DNA from: Trachythela sp. YZ-2020
Lineage: Eukaryota > Cnidaria > Anthozoa > Malacalcyonacea > Clavulariidae
Assembly (NCBI GenBank): GCA_016169945.1
Contig: JADLSH010000184.1
Span: 3,534,001-3,598,000 of the forward strand
Reading direction: 5' to 3'
DNA: 64,000 nt
Program-made: the position numbers and the translations under genes
The notes under the pieces: model-generated
Database searches by the model: none
Told to the model about the DNA's origin: nothing
Seen by the model: only the letters and a program-made list of their open reading frames with translations
Part shown: piece after piece, positions 32,401 to 44,288 of the stretch
Numbering within the stretch: position 1 is the stretch's first letter
Layout of the letters: each line of letters begins with the position of its first letter

Positions 32401-33962
32401 ATCGACATGTTTAAGATATTCTGTTATTTCTGTGATTTAACGAGTGAGCGAAGTTTTCACAAAATACTTTGATAAAAACACATCGAAAGCAAAACTAACG
32501 ATAAATGATGAAGGCACGATATTTTAGCTGTCTTCTGACCTTCTTGTGTGCTATAATGTTTAAAAACAACTAAAAATAGCCAAAGTTTTCTAACTAAAAC
32601 ATAAAAAAATAAGACGCATGCATGCATTAACACTTTTGCTTAAAACATGAAAACTATTATGAATTGCACAAAAAAACGTAACATAAACGTAACAATAGCT
32701 TTGCTGTGTTTTGACATACTTTTGTGTGTTAGGAGTCTGAAGGAGCAATCGTGGCTATTATTTTCCAACAAATTTTTGCTATTTTTTATTCATCTCAGGC
32801 GATCTGTGGTTCTGGAGGTATCCCAGGTATCCCTGGGGTTCCAGGAAATCCTGGAAGAGATGGCATGCCTGGGTCACGTGGTCGAGCTGGTACAAAAGGG
32901 GAGCCTGGAGAGAGAGGAAATGATTACGTAGATCTTGTGAAGTCAAATTGGAAACAATGTGTTTGGAAAAGAAGAGATAACCAAGACATTGGCTTGATAC
33001 AGGTATGTATTGAAAGTGACCTGAACCTAATATATCAATCACGTACAGAAAGTGAAACAAAAAGGTGATATTTTGCTGCTATGTTTTGCTAGCATCTTAT
33101 CAGTACACATGTATTTATTTGCTATGAAGGGAGAGAAAGAGTCAATGGAGAGGGGGACTTCATAAATGTTTGCCCATAAAAAGGGGACCTAATTGTGGGG
33201 AGGGGGCTTACTTAATACACATGTGAATTTGTTGTGAAGGGGAGGGGGAAGAGATGGGCGTAATAAATTCATTCAGCTAAAAATGGGGCTTGTTATAGGG
33301 ATGTTAAAAGGTGCGCTAAAAGGAGAATACTTTAAGACTATTCAACCGTACCCAAATTTAGACACTTTCTTAATTAACAATGTTTTGCATGTTTAAGATC
33401 ATTCTAATGTTGTGATTACACAAACACTGACTTACTACGGTCAAGTTGGATGAACTGTCGACTCACAATTATGAATTGATTAATTAATTAAATATGTTTC
33501 TTCACCGATTCCAACAATTGAGCGGTTCAGCCGTTTAGGTAACTGGAATAACAAATTTCCGATTTTATGTAAATATTGCATTATCATCTCTTTGTTTGTT
33601 ATCTTCATAAATAGAACTGTATTTTCAACAAGAAATATGATAACACCTCACTCCGTGTGTTTTACGAAGGAAATCTGTGTTCCGAAGGCAATAAAGTGTG
33701 TAGTCGGTGGTATTTTACATTTGATGGCGCAGAATGTACAAAGCCTGCCACAATTGAAGGAGTTTTTTACTTTCAATCCGGTAAAAACACTCATCGTCAT
33801 CGCCGTATTGAAGGCTACTGTAACCAGACGCCAAAGGGTCATGTACGTGTTGGATTTTGGATTGGCAAGTGTAATGGTCCGCGTAATCTCGGTGACGGTT
33901 CTACTGGTTGGAACTCGATGTCTCGTATTGTGATTGAAGAAGTACCACCTCCTCAACTGTAG
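29381..33962 (+). CDS. CTHRC1-like: Gene C: secreted CTHRC1-like collagen-repeat protein
   Basis: I infer exons 29381-29467, 32799-33002 and 33615-33962, with phase-0 GT-AG junctions, giving 212 residues. Exon 1 encodes the leader [19 protein letters not shown]. Exon 2 has twelve Gly-X-Y triplets ([19 protein letters not shown]) and then the [14 protein letters not shown] linker. Exon 3 is the cysteine-rich domain with [18 protein letters not shown], an extra cysteine relative to gene A, and the NTS sequon. The predicted product is a secreted extracellular protein of the CTHRC1 family. The choice of first exon is uncertain: a closer one at 30971 matches the gene A promoter region but is frameshifted. 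A second third exon lies downstream at 38716. Confidence 0.75.
30385..31150. repeat. Paralogue of the gene A 5' region
   Basis: Collinear with about 19085-19965: the AACGCTGCTATCAACTTT block, AAATTATAGAAGCTGTCAAATAG-like block, GTATGG...GTGTAATA block, the proximal flank, exon 1 and early intron 1 (GAACAGACTTATA). It marks the ancestral start of gene C. Confidence 0.75.
30971..31050 (+). pseudogene. Frameshifted exon 1 of gene C
   Basis: 80 bases aligned with the 81-base gene A exon 1. They end at the same AAATCAACA|GTAAGAAT donor. One base is missing in the middle (TTGTGTTTTTGG against TTGGTGTTTATGG), so the frame hits TGA after 16 codons. Splicing signals are intact, which means inclusion of this exon would ruin the reading frame. 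Confidence 0.8.
31151..32798. other. Intron 1 of gene C
   Basis: No additional exon recognised. About 31280-31320 has a GAGCGAGCGAGC repeat. About 32222-32340 is paralogous to gene A intron 1. Confidence 0.45.
32799..33002 (+). CDS. Gene C exon 2 (Gly-X-Y and linker)
   Basis: 68 codons between CATCTCAG|GCGATC and TTGATACAG|GTATGT, phase 0. All collagen glycines are kept. The 5.2-kb duplication that made copy D begins only about seven bases before the 3' end of this exon. Confidence 0.88.
33615..33962 (+). CDS. Gene C exon 3 (C-terminal globular domain)
   Basis: 115 codons plus TAG after AAATAG|AACTGT. It differs from copy D by only a few residues (CSEG here, SSEG there; both R/S-WYFTF). Six cysteines. 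A +1-frame and an antisense frame over the same bases are shadows. Confidence 0.9.
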   Translation, partial: NCIFNKKYDNTSLRVFYEGNLCSEGNKVCSRWYFTFDGAECTKPATIEGVFYFQSGKNTHRHRRIEGYCNQTPKGHVRVGFWIGKCNGPRNLGDGSTGWNSMSRIVIEEVPPPQL

Positions 33963-35440
33963 AAAGAGTTACGGAGTTACCTACTACTTCAAAAGTCCAC
34001 CTTTTTTTTGTATGGTGCACGTGTGTACTACAATAATATTTTAGTCAATTTGAGTTACTTGAACTTTTGTTTAGACAGTATTAATCAGTGCTTGTCAGTT
34101 GATATATTAAAAGAGAATCTGCAATAACATAGATGATTAATGTCAAAATATTGTTGCAAAAGTTGCATTAAGGGTACGAAAACGTAGCACGTAATTTTAA
34201 AATGGCTTGTCTTATACTGGATGGCTCCGTGACGTCTAGCTAATCTTTTCTTCCTTGAGATCCAACAATAGTCATCCCTTATTGGTTTAGTGTAACTACA
34301 GCAGGAAACCGGAGTACTAAAAAAGCTTCTGGATTTGTAGACTTTGGTAGAGTGAATCTGGAAGCACTGTTTCCACAGGCTATTGAGGAAAAATAATTTA
34401 ATTACAGTAGATCACTTGCGCGCTGCAGAGTGAGTACTAAATGAAACTGCCAGAACACGAGTGACCTTTCAGGATGAGTAAAATGCCTTTAAGCTCTTCC
34501 TGCATATTTCTCTCACCAAAGATGTCTTGCTAAGCCTTGGATTTCTTCTTAAATATTTGCCCCCGCGCTTGTGTGATGTTAGAATGCACTTGAGTTGAGA
34601 CTCGATTCATGCCTCACAACGTACGTCCAATGCACAGCCCTAACTATCCTTTAATTTGTTCCCTTGAATAATACTCAATAATAAATCATGATCTAAGAAG
34701 AGATATTTCCAATTCGCTAATTATGTTAGTTACTAAGCGAGGCTCGTGTTCAGCTGTGTTTACACTAAAAGCCTAGGCCTGGCTGACGAGTTCAATCAGC
34801 CAATCAGCACAAGCCAAATTTGGCCAAAGCTAGCAGTGTAAACACTTATTTGCTATGCAAAAATTATATACTCTAAGTCATGGCATTTGACAGCTTCATA
34901 CCATGTTGACATATAACACTGTGAACTATTCTATAATTTGAAGTTTGTTCGTCAGACATGTTTTCGCTCGCTCTAGTATGTACACAACTATACGCTGCGA
35001 CATAAGATCACCCCTGCATGACGAAGACACTACTAGATCAGAGTGTCAAAACGTACCGATCGTGATTTTAATTTGACCGGGGATACATTTATTTACTTAA
35101 AACAGAGGCAAAATAGCGAGCGAAAGCATCATGGCATCAGGGCGGACTATTTTAAGTGCAGTGGTATAACCAATTTGTGCGGTGATAAATTATATTTGTA
35201 CAGTGATAAATGAGATCTTGTGCAGTAATAAAACTTTCATTACTATTCAAAAATAGGTGTGATTTACGAAAGGATTAAAACAATTATAGCAAATTATATT
35301 CAAAAGAAAAATAGCCGTCTATATACTTAATATTCAATCTGTCTATAGATGGATTGATTAATTTAGTTAATAAACGCTATCCCTTTTTCTCTTTTGTGCA
35401 GTGATAAAATTTCCTTAAAATAATCCCAGCATGCATGGCA

Positions 35441-36013
35441 TGTTGTAAAACATGGACTGAACCGGACTGGACTTGCTAAACGTGGACTAGACTGGACTGG
35501 ACTGGACTTGCTAAACGTGGACTAGACTGGACTTATAAAACATGAACTTGTACTGAACATGGACTTGTAAAAGGTGGACTTGTAGTATTAGTTAATTATT
35601 CTTTTGCACTATATAAATTATGGTCCGGCGGTTAAGCTACAATCTTGGACAAAAATAGTTGAGACCCAGTGAAATTTTCAAGCTAAAAAATGCATGCTAT
35701 TGCTTCTTCTATTCAGTCATGATTTTTTTTATGTAACCCTTCCTCCCTCCCCCAGTCCAAAGTTGACAGTATTTGATAGTCAAATATTCCAAGTACATGT
35801 TTCATCCAAATAACATTTAATTGGCGGGTGAGGGGGCGAATACAGGCAAATGTGCTCATTTGCTCCCATACAGGTCTCAAGGGTTTTGTCCAAGATTGTA
35901 GCAAGTAACACAGATTTCTTCGTTGACGACTCCAAATTTTATTTGATGTTCACTCTTTAACACGTAATCGTAGCCATGTTTTACAAGTCCAGTCCAGTCC
36001 ATGTTTTACAACA
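35441..36013. mobile_element. Fold-back element with TGTTGTAAAACATGG ends
   Basis: TGTTGTAAAACATGGACTG at the left is mirrored at the right by CAGTCCATGTTTTACAACA. The arms contain short GGACTGGACT tandem repeats. Related copies stand in unit D (about 40650-41222) and, eroded, in unit B (ending near 26563). No target duplication is evident. Confidence 0.45.
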
Positions 36014-37229
36014 GGCCAACTACCATGACACTATTTAAATAAACATTACTTGTTCACGCAGGGTTTCATATGACAACATTAGCCAGGAAACTGCATAATC
36101 CTTTAGTACCCAGCTGAAACGATGACTACGGTGACTACGGTGACTACGCAGTTAATATAGAAAACTATTGTTTTACCAGTTAATTTCGTCATCGGACAGA
36201 GAAAAGGGGGGACTTCGCTTAAAACAGTAAGTGGAAATTAAAACTTATACTCTATTTTTATTGTTTCACCATACCTTGCCTACCACTTTTCCATGATTTT
36301 TTCAAAATACTTTATGTCGATGATAAAACAGCTATATTTATCTGCTATAAGAAACTTATATAATTATACGCAATTTAGTGGCATATTTCTGACTCACTAT
36401 TTCCCAAATATTGTGCATGGAATGATAAACTTATGATGTTCCAATGACGTTGAAACAATGCTGAATTGTTATCCAACCGAGAATCGAACAAACGTTCTTT
36501 GGTTTAATGTACCAGGGATCTGACCACTACCACTGCAGACTAAAAAATAAGTGCACACCGGCAGACACTCAACTATTTTGAAATACTATTAGATTCTTGC
36601 TTCGTCCGTTTTAAGTTTATGACTATCCTTAGTTTGGGGATCTTTAATATAGGGTTAACCTTTGGATTCATGTACTTGTTCTTAAACATGAATATAATTT
36701 TTTGTATTATATTGTATTGTATTATCATCCAAAGCTTATGTGATTCCAATTCCAGTCCTTTTATTAATATATTAAATATAATTTTCTGGCTATTTCTTAG
36801 AAAAAGTTGTCGCTAATTAATTAATTAACTAATTAATTTATCACTGCTTGGCTTGGCTGAGAAACAACAACAGAAATAGACAGTGTGGTTTCCCAGAACT
36901 ACAAGGCGTAGGGTCGTTGCCCAGAGGGCTAGGCTATAAGGATTGGGTGTGAATCTAGGATGGATAAGCCTCGTAGTGTTACTTTCTGTAGAATAAGTTT
37001 CTCTGGAATAGATCCGGCTGCAATGCTTTTCCGAATTACTTTGCCGGTTTTATTATACCGTACCGCTTTGTCGAATAAGGACGTTAAATCGCAGATCTTC
37101 TTTGCAACCTGTAAATCTAACAGGGATATATGTTCAACCCATATTGGTAATCGTGCAAAACCCGGCATAACTAACATGAACTCAGCATACCTTTAAGTGT
37201 TATAACTTATAAATTGTTTTAAAACGTAT

Positions 37230-37575
37230 TATTATATAGCAAGTGTCAAAGTTCAATTTTTCTGTTTGCCGATTGGACAAAACCATATCACGTGCCGGTC
37301 CACAAAACGTCATGTTCGGCAACCAGTCAACAATGAAACAATTGTTGACCGGTCTACAATAAAACCGGAAGTGAGGCGCGAGCTGCTCGCGTCTGCCGGT
37401 TGGTTTGCAAGTCGTTCAGAAGAAGATATTAATCTATTATTAAATTATAAAGACGGAATACCAGGTAAATTATTGAGACATTGACACTTGCTATATAATA
37501 AATAGCCTCGACCGCCGTCGACCGCGGTCTCGGGGCCACAAAACACGCTGTTTCCCTAGGTCTCAGTAAATAAGT
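37230..37575. mobile_element. Insertion shared by units C and D, absent from B
   Basis: Unit B reads straight from AAAACGTATTA to ATAACTCATTTGAC. Units C and D carry about 345 extra bases here. Inside, TATTATATAGCAAGTGTCAA (37230-37249) has an exact inverted copy at 37481-37500. A 72-codon frame lies between (37266-37484) but resembles nothing I know. The homologous insertion in D is 42430-42775. Confidence 0.6.
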
Positions 37576-38715
37576 GATAATTAATAACTCATTTGACACC
37601 TTATAATATTGTTCCATATAAGTAACACTGCCTCGTCCCCCGTTGCTTCAAGTGAAGTCCAGGGGGGAGGTGGTTGGTTGAAGTAGCTTTTTTAGTAACG
37701 TGCACTGTTTGATACCAGATAAAAGTTCCCTAATACACCTCTTCCGAAAATGGTTACCAGAATTTAATTGTCTCCGGAAATAAAGTTCAACCAGGGTAGC
37801 CACCGTCGGCTTGTACCTATAGTGTACTCAATCAATAATAACAATATAATATAATCATATTTATACAAGTTAAATTTTTCAGTAAAGTCAATATTACCGA
37901 TTAATAAAGGAAAGACAAACATTTCCACAAATGATAAGTTAAAATAGTCAAGTTCATACTAGATTTAGCGAAAATGACCGCCATGCAAAAGCCTGGTTTT
38001 GGTGTCATTTTCATAGTATATTTCAAATTAAAAAAGTTTTCCTTTCGTTCATTTTTTTCAAGGTTTGAAGACCCGAGTTTTTGCTACAAATTATTTGATA
38101 CAGGTATGTATTGAAAGTGACCTGAACCTAATATATCAATCACGTACAGAAAGTGAAACAAAAAGGTGATATTTTGCTGCTATGTTTTGCTAGCATCTTA
38201 TCAGTACACATGTATTTATTTGCTATGAAGGGAGAGAAAGAGTCAATGGAGAGGGGGACTTCATAAATGTTTGCCCATAAAAAGGGGACCTAATTGTGGG
38301 GAGGGGGCTTACTTAATACACATGTGAATTTGTTGTGAAGGGGAGGGGGAAGAGATGGGCGTAATAAATTCATTCAGCTAAAAATGGGGCTTGTTATAGG
38401 GATGTTAAAAGGTGCGCTAAAAGGAGAATACTTTAAGACTATTCAACCGTACCCAAATTTAGACACTTTCTTAATTAACAATGTTTTGCATGTTTAAGAT
38501 AATTCTAATGTTGTGATTACACAAACACTGACTTACTACGGTTAAGTTGGATGAACTGTCGACTCACAATTATGAATTGATTAATTAATTAAATATGTTT
38601 CTTCACCGATTCCAACAATTGAGCGGTTCAGCCGTTTAGGTAACTGGAATAACAAATGTCCGTTTTTATGTAAATATTGCATTATCATCTCTTTGTTTGT
38701 TATCTTCATAAATAG

Positions 38716-39063
38716 AACTGTATTTTCAATAAGAAATATGATAACACCTCACTCCGTGTGTTTTACGAAGGAAATCTATCTTCCGAAGGCAATAAAGTGT
38801 GTAGTCGATGGTATTTTACATTTGATGGCGCAGAATGTACAAAGCCTGCCACAATTGAAGGAGTTTTTTACTTTCAATCCGGTAAAAACACTCATCGTCA
38901 TCGCCGTATTGAAGGCTACTGTAACCAGACGCCAAAGGGTCATGTACGTGTTGGATTTTGGATTGGCAAGTGTAATGGTCCGCGTAATCTCGGTGACGGT
39001 TCTACTGGTTGGAACTCGATGTCTCGTATTGTGATTGAAGAAGTACCACCTCCTCAACTGTAG
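38716..39063 (+). pseudogene. Copy D: orphan CTHRC1-like exon 3
   Basis: A complete, open third exon (115 codons plus TAG, acceptor AAATAG|AACTGT) stands without exons 1 or 2. The duplication breakpoint left only the last bases of exon 2, with the GTATGT donor. It could serve only as an alternative last exon of gene C if exon 3 at 33615 were skipped. One cysteine present in C is Ser here (GNLSSEG). I treat it as non-functional by itself. Confidence 0.75.
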
Positions 39064-42000
39064 AAAGAGTTACGGAGTTACCTACTACTTCAAAAGTCCA
39101 CCTTTTTTATGTATGGTGCACGTGTGTACTACAATAATATTTTAGTCAATTTGAGTTACTTGAACTTTTGTTTAGACAGTATTAATCAGTGCTTGTCAGT
39201 TGATATATTAAAAGAGAATCTGCAATAACATAGATGATTAATGTCAAAATATTGTTGCAAAAGTTGCATTAAGGGTACGAAAACGTAGCACGTAATTTTA
39301 AAATGGCTTGTCTTATACTGGATGGCTCCGTGACGTCTAGCTAATCTTTTCTTCCTTGAGATCCAACAATAGTCATCCCTTATTGGTTTAGTGTAACTAC
39401 AGCAGGAAACCGGAGTACTAAAAAAGCTTCTGGATTTGTAGACTTTGGTAGAGTGAATCTGGAAGCACTGTTTCCACAGGCTATTGAGGAAAAATAATTT
39501 AATTACAGTAGATCACTTGCGCGCTGCAGAGTGAGTACTAAATGAAACTGCCAGAACACGAGTGACCTTTCAGGATGAGTAAAATGCCTTTAAGCTCTTC
39601 CTGCATATTTCTCTCACCAAAGATGTCTTGCTAAGCCTTGGATTTCTTCTTAAATATTTGCCCCCGCGCTTGTGTGATGTTAGAATGCACTTGAGTTGAG
39701 ACTCGATTCATGCCTCACAACGTACGTCCAATGCACAGCCCTAACTATCCTTTAATTTGTTCCCTTGAATAATACTCAATAATAAATCATGATCTAAGAA
39801 GAGATATTTCCAATTCGCTAATTATGTTAGTTACTAAGCGAGGCTCGTGTTCAGCTGTGTTTACACTAAAAGCCTAGGCCTGGCTGACGAGTTCAATCAG
39901 CCAATCAGCACAAAATTTGGCCAAAGCTAGCAGTGTAAACACTTATTTGCTATGCAAAAATTATATACTCTAAGTCATGGCATTTGACAGCTTCATACCA
40001 TGTTGACATATAACACTGTGAACTATTCTATAATTTGAAGTTTGTTCGTCAGACATGTTTTCGCTCGCTCTAGTATGTACACAACTATACGCTGCGACAT
40101 AAGATCACCCCTGCATGACGAAGACACTACTAGATCGGAGTGTCAAAACGTACCGATCGTGATTTTAATTTGACCGGGGATACATTTATTTACTTAAAAC
40201 AGAGGCAAAATAGCGAGCGAAAGCATCATGGCATCAGGGCGGATTATTCTAAGTGCAGTGGTATAACCAATTTGTGCGGTGATAAATTATATTTGTGCAG
40301 TGATAAATGAGATCTTGTGCAGTAATAAAACTTTCATTACTATTCAAAAATAGGTGTGATTTACGAAAGGATTAAAACAATTATAGCAAATTATATTCAA
40401 AAGAAAAATAGCCGTCTATATACTTAATATTCAATCTGTCTATAGATGGATTGATTAATTTAGTTCAAGAATTAGCAAGAAGAAGCCAAGTTTTAAGTAG
40501 TTCAGCTCTGCAATAAACAACTGATAAGCTATAGAACTACCCAACCTCCAACGCTGTTTTAACATGCCGCAAAATTTTAAACGCTATCCCTTTTTCTCTT
40601 TTGTGCAGTGATAAAATTTCCTTAAAATAATCCCTGCATGCATGGCATGTTGTAAAACATGGACTGAACCGGACTGGACTTGCTAAACGTGGACTAGACT
40701 GGACTGGACTGGACTTGCTAAACGTGGACTAGACTGGACTTATAAAACATGAACTTGTACTGAACATGGACTTGTAAAAGGTGGACTTGTAGTATTAGTT
40801 AATTATTCTTTTGCACTATATAAATTATGGTCCGGCGGTTAAGCTACAATCTTGGACAAAAATAGTTGAGACCCAGTGAAATTTTCAAGCTAAAAAATGC
40901 ATGCTGTTGCTTCTTCTATTCAGTCATGATTTTTTTTTATGTAACCCTTCCTCCCTCCCCCAGTCCAAAGTTGACAGTATTTGATAGTCAAATATTCCAA
41001 GTACATGTTTCATCCAAATAACATTTAATTGGCGGGTGAGGGGGCGAATACAGGCAAATGTGCTCATTTGCTCCCATACAGGTCTCAAGGGTTTTGTCCA
41101 AGATTGTAGCAAGTAACACAGATTTCTTCGTTGATGACTCCAAATTTTATTTGATGTTCACTCTTTAACACGTAATCGTAGCCATGTTTTACAAGTCCAG
41201 TCCAGTCCATGTTTTACAACAGGCCAACTACCATGACACTATTTAAATAAACATTACTTGTTCACGCAGGGTTTCATATGACAACATTAGCCAGGAAACT
41301 GCATAATCCTTTAGTACCCAGCTGAAACGACTTTTTCCGGTGACTACGCAGTTAATATAGAAAACTATTGTTTTACCAGTTAATTTCGTCATCGGACAGA
41401 GAAAAGGGGGGACTTCGCTTAAAACAGTAAGTGGAAATTAAAACTTATACTCTATTTTTATTGTTTCACCATACCTTGCCTACCACTTTTCCATGATTTT
41501 TTCAAAATACTTTATGTCGATGATAAAACAGCTATATTTATCTGCTATAAGAAACTTATATAATTATACGCAATTTAGTGGCATATTTCTGACTCACTAT
41601 TTCCCAAATATTGTGCATGGAATGATAAACTTATGATGTTCCAATGACGTTGAAACAATGCTGAATTGTTATCCAACCGAGAATCGAACAAACGTTCTTT
41701 GGTTTAATGTACCAGGGATCTGACCACTACCACTGCAGACTAAAAAATAAGTGCACACCGGCAGACACTCAACTATTTTGAAATACTATTAGATTCTTGC
41801 TTCGTCCGTTTTAAGTTTATGACTATCCTTAGTTTGGGGATCTTTAATATAGGGTTAACCTTTGGATTCATGTACTTGTTCTTAAACATGAATATAATTT
41901 TTTGTATTATATTGTATTGTATTATCATCCAAAGCTTATGTGATTCCAATTCCAGTCCTTTTATTAATATATTAAATATAATTTTCTGGCTATTTCTTAG

Positions 42001-42429
42001 AAAAAGTTGTCGCTAATTAATTAATTAACTAATTAATTTATCACTGCTTGGCTTGGCTGAGAAACAACAACAGAAATAGACAGTGTGGTTTCCCAGAACT
42101 ACAAGGCGTAGGGTCGTTGCCCAGAGGGCTAGGCTATAAGGATTGGGTGTGAATCTAGGATGGATAAGCCTCGTAGTGTTACTTTCTGTAGAATAAGTTT
42201 CTCTGGAATAGATCCGGCTGCAATGCTTTTCCGAATTACTTTGCCGGTTTTATTATACCGTACCGCTTTGTCGAATAAGGACGTTAAATCGCAGATCTTC
42301 TTTGCAACCTGTAAATCTAACAGGGATATATGTTCAACCCATATTGGTAATCGTGCAAAACCCGGCATAACTAACATGAACTCAGCATACCTTTAAGTGT
42401 TATAACTTATAAATTGTTTTAAAACGTAT

Positions 42430-42775
42430 TATTATATAGCAAGTGTCAAAGTTCAATTTTTCTGTTTGCCGATTGGACAAAACCATATCACGTGCCGGTC
42501 CACAAAACGTCATGTTCGGCAACCAGTCAACAATGAAACAATTGTTGACCGGTCTACAATAAAACCGGAAGTGAGGCGCGAGCTGCTCGCGTCTGCCGGT
42601 TGGTTTGCAAGTCGTTCAGAAGAAGATATTAATCTATTATTAAATTATAAAGACGGAATACCAGGTAAATTATTGAGACATTGACACTTGCTATATAATA
42701 AATAGCCTCGACCGCCGTCGACCGCGGTCTCGGGGCCACAAAACACGCTGTTTCCCTAGGTCTCAGTAAATAAGT
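42430..42775. mobile_element. Unit D copy of the 37230 insertion
   Basis: Duplicated along with the unit. The exact 20-bp inverted pair lies at 42430-42449 and 42681-42700. Not an independent insertion. Confidence 0.6.
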
Positions 42776-43562
42776 GATAATTAATAACTCATTTGACACC
42801 TTATAATATTGTTCCATATAAGTAACACTGCCTCGTCCCCCGTTGCTTCAAGTGAAGTCCAGGGGGGAGGTGGTTGGTTGAAGTAGCTTTTTTAGTAACG
42901 TGCACTGTTTGATACCAGATAAAAGTTCCCTAATACACCTCTTCCGAAAATGGTTACCAGAATTTAATTGTCTCCGGAAATAAAGTTCAACCAGGGTAGC
43001 CACCGTCGGCTTGTACCTATAGTGTACTCAATCAATAATAACAATATAATATAATCATATTTATACAAGTTAAATTTTTCAGTAAAGTCAATATTACCGA
43101 TTAATAAAGGAAAGACAAACATTTCCACAAATGATAAGTTAAAATAGTCAAGTTCATACTAGATTTAGCGAAAATGACCGCCATGCAAAAGCCTGGTTTT
43201 GGTGTCATTTTCATAGTATATTTCAAATTAAAAAAGTTTTCCTTTCGTTCATTTTTTTCAAGGTTTGAAGACCCGAGTTTTTGCTACAAATTATTTTACT
43301 TTAAAATATAAGTTATAAATAGATTGGTAGCCATTTTCCCAATCAAGTTATGCAAACTCCTTATATTAAGAATGCAAATTAGATATTATGGTTGATTTGG
43401 TGTAAAACAGGCAATACAGTCCTATTATTAAACGGTATAGCTACATCAAATTTCAATTATTTAAAGCACTTGCTTGCAAGAAAATGTATTTATACAACTT
43501 CGCCAAATGATAAAATTACACGAATTATATGTGCACGCATATACTAAACAAAACAATACGAT

Positions 43563-43670
43563 ATAACACCCCACCCCACCCCACCCCCACCCCACCCCAC
43601 CCCACCCCACCCCACCCCACCCCACCCCCCCCCACCCCCACCCACCCCACCCCTACACACACACACACAC
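43563..43670. repeat. (CCCCA)n and (CA)n low-complexity tract
   Basis: Imperfect CCCCA pentanucleotides with occasional extra C, then a short (CA)10 run, directly abutting the AATAC array. The pyrimidine/purine asymmetry produces long but meaningless frames. Confidence 0.9.
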
Positions 43671-44055
43671 AATACAATACAATACAATACAATACAATAC
43701 AATACAATACAATACAATACAATACAATACAATACAATACAATACAATACAATACAATACAATACAATACAATACAATACAATACAATACAATACAATAC
43801 AATACAATACAATACAATACAATACAATACAATACAATACAATACAATACAATACAATACAATACAATACAATACAATACAATACAATACAATACAATAC
43901 AATACAATACAATACAATACAATACAATACAATACAATACAATACAATACAATACAATACAATACAATACAATACAATACAATACAATACAATACAATAC
44001 AATACAATACAATACAATACAATACAATACAATACAATACAATACAATACAATAC
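43671..44055. repeat. (AATAC)77 microsatellite
   Basis: 385 bases of uninterrupted AATAC, ending AATACAAAAC. Because 5 is not a multiple of 3 and no frame of the repeat contains a stop, it creates open frames up to 196 codons on both strands. None is a gene. The unit is the complement of the (TATTG)n tail of the LINE at 5839-5859. Confidence 0.97.
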
Positions 44056-44222
44056 AAAACTAGCAACGAATGGCGGGGACACCACAACTGTTAAAACGAA
44101 TTACTGTGGGTCCAAATAATAGAGGAACTAAAGAGGAACACTGGGGAACTAAAAGAGGAACACTGAGAATATCAAGTGGCGTTTTGACTTATTCTAGCTT
44201 AATTCTATGCTCTAGAATTTTC

Positions 44223-44288
44223 ATGATGTATTATTTACCTTTTGCTCTTTTCATCATTTGGATTTCGCTGACATCAGCTAAAGAAAAG
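44223..44288 (+). CDS. Gene E exon 1 (signal peptide)
   Basis: 22 codons from tandem ATGs to AAAAG|GTAAGT, phase 0. The leader has a clean hydrophobic core and a small-residue cleavage region (LTSA). The longer upstream frame from 44070 probably is 5' UTR, since it contains an imperfect GAGGAAC repeat and no homology. Confidence 0.65.

Larger units (their letters stand above)
32996..38095. repeat. Tandem duplication, first copy (unit C)
   Basis: About 5.1 kb almost identical to 38096-43298. It starts at the TTGATACAG end of exon 2 and runs through intron 2, exon 3 and 4 kb of 3' flank. Relative to D it lacks about 100 bp near 35367 (AATTTAGTTAATAAACGC) that unit B shares with D. It also has a tripled GGTGACTAC near 36122. 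Confidence 0.92.
38096..43298. repeat. Tandem duplication, second copy (unit D)
   Basis: The junction reads AAATTATTT|GATACAGG. The left part is the end of unit C sequence (seen again, unbroken, at 43290-43299). The right part is the end of exon 2. Two bases (TT) are ambiguous, so this is a microhomology-scale joint, not homologous recombination. Apart from the indels noted for unit C, the copies differ at scattered single bases only. Confidence 0.92.

Noticed and set aside
38716..39063. A fourth complete CTHRC1-like gene (copy D)
   Set aside because: The duplicated unit starts at the last bases of exon 2, so neither the leader nor the collagen repeat is present.
43525..44119. Open frames of 144-196 codons on both strands
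   Set aside because: They are readings of the (AATAC)n and (CCCCA)n repeats; a 5-bp repeat without stops is open in every frame.
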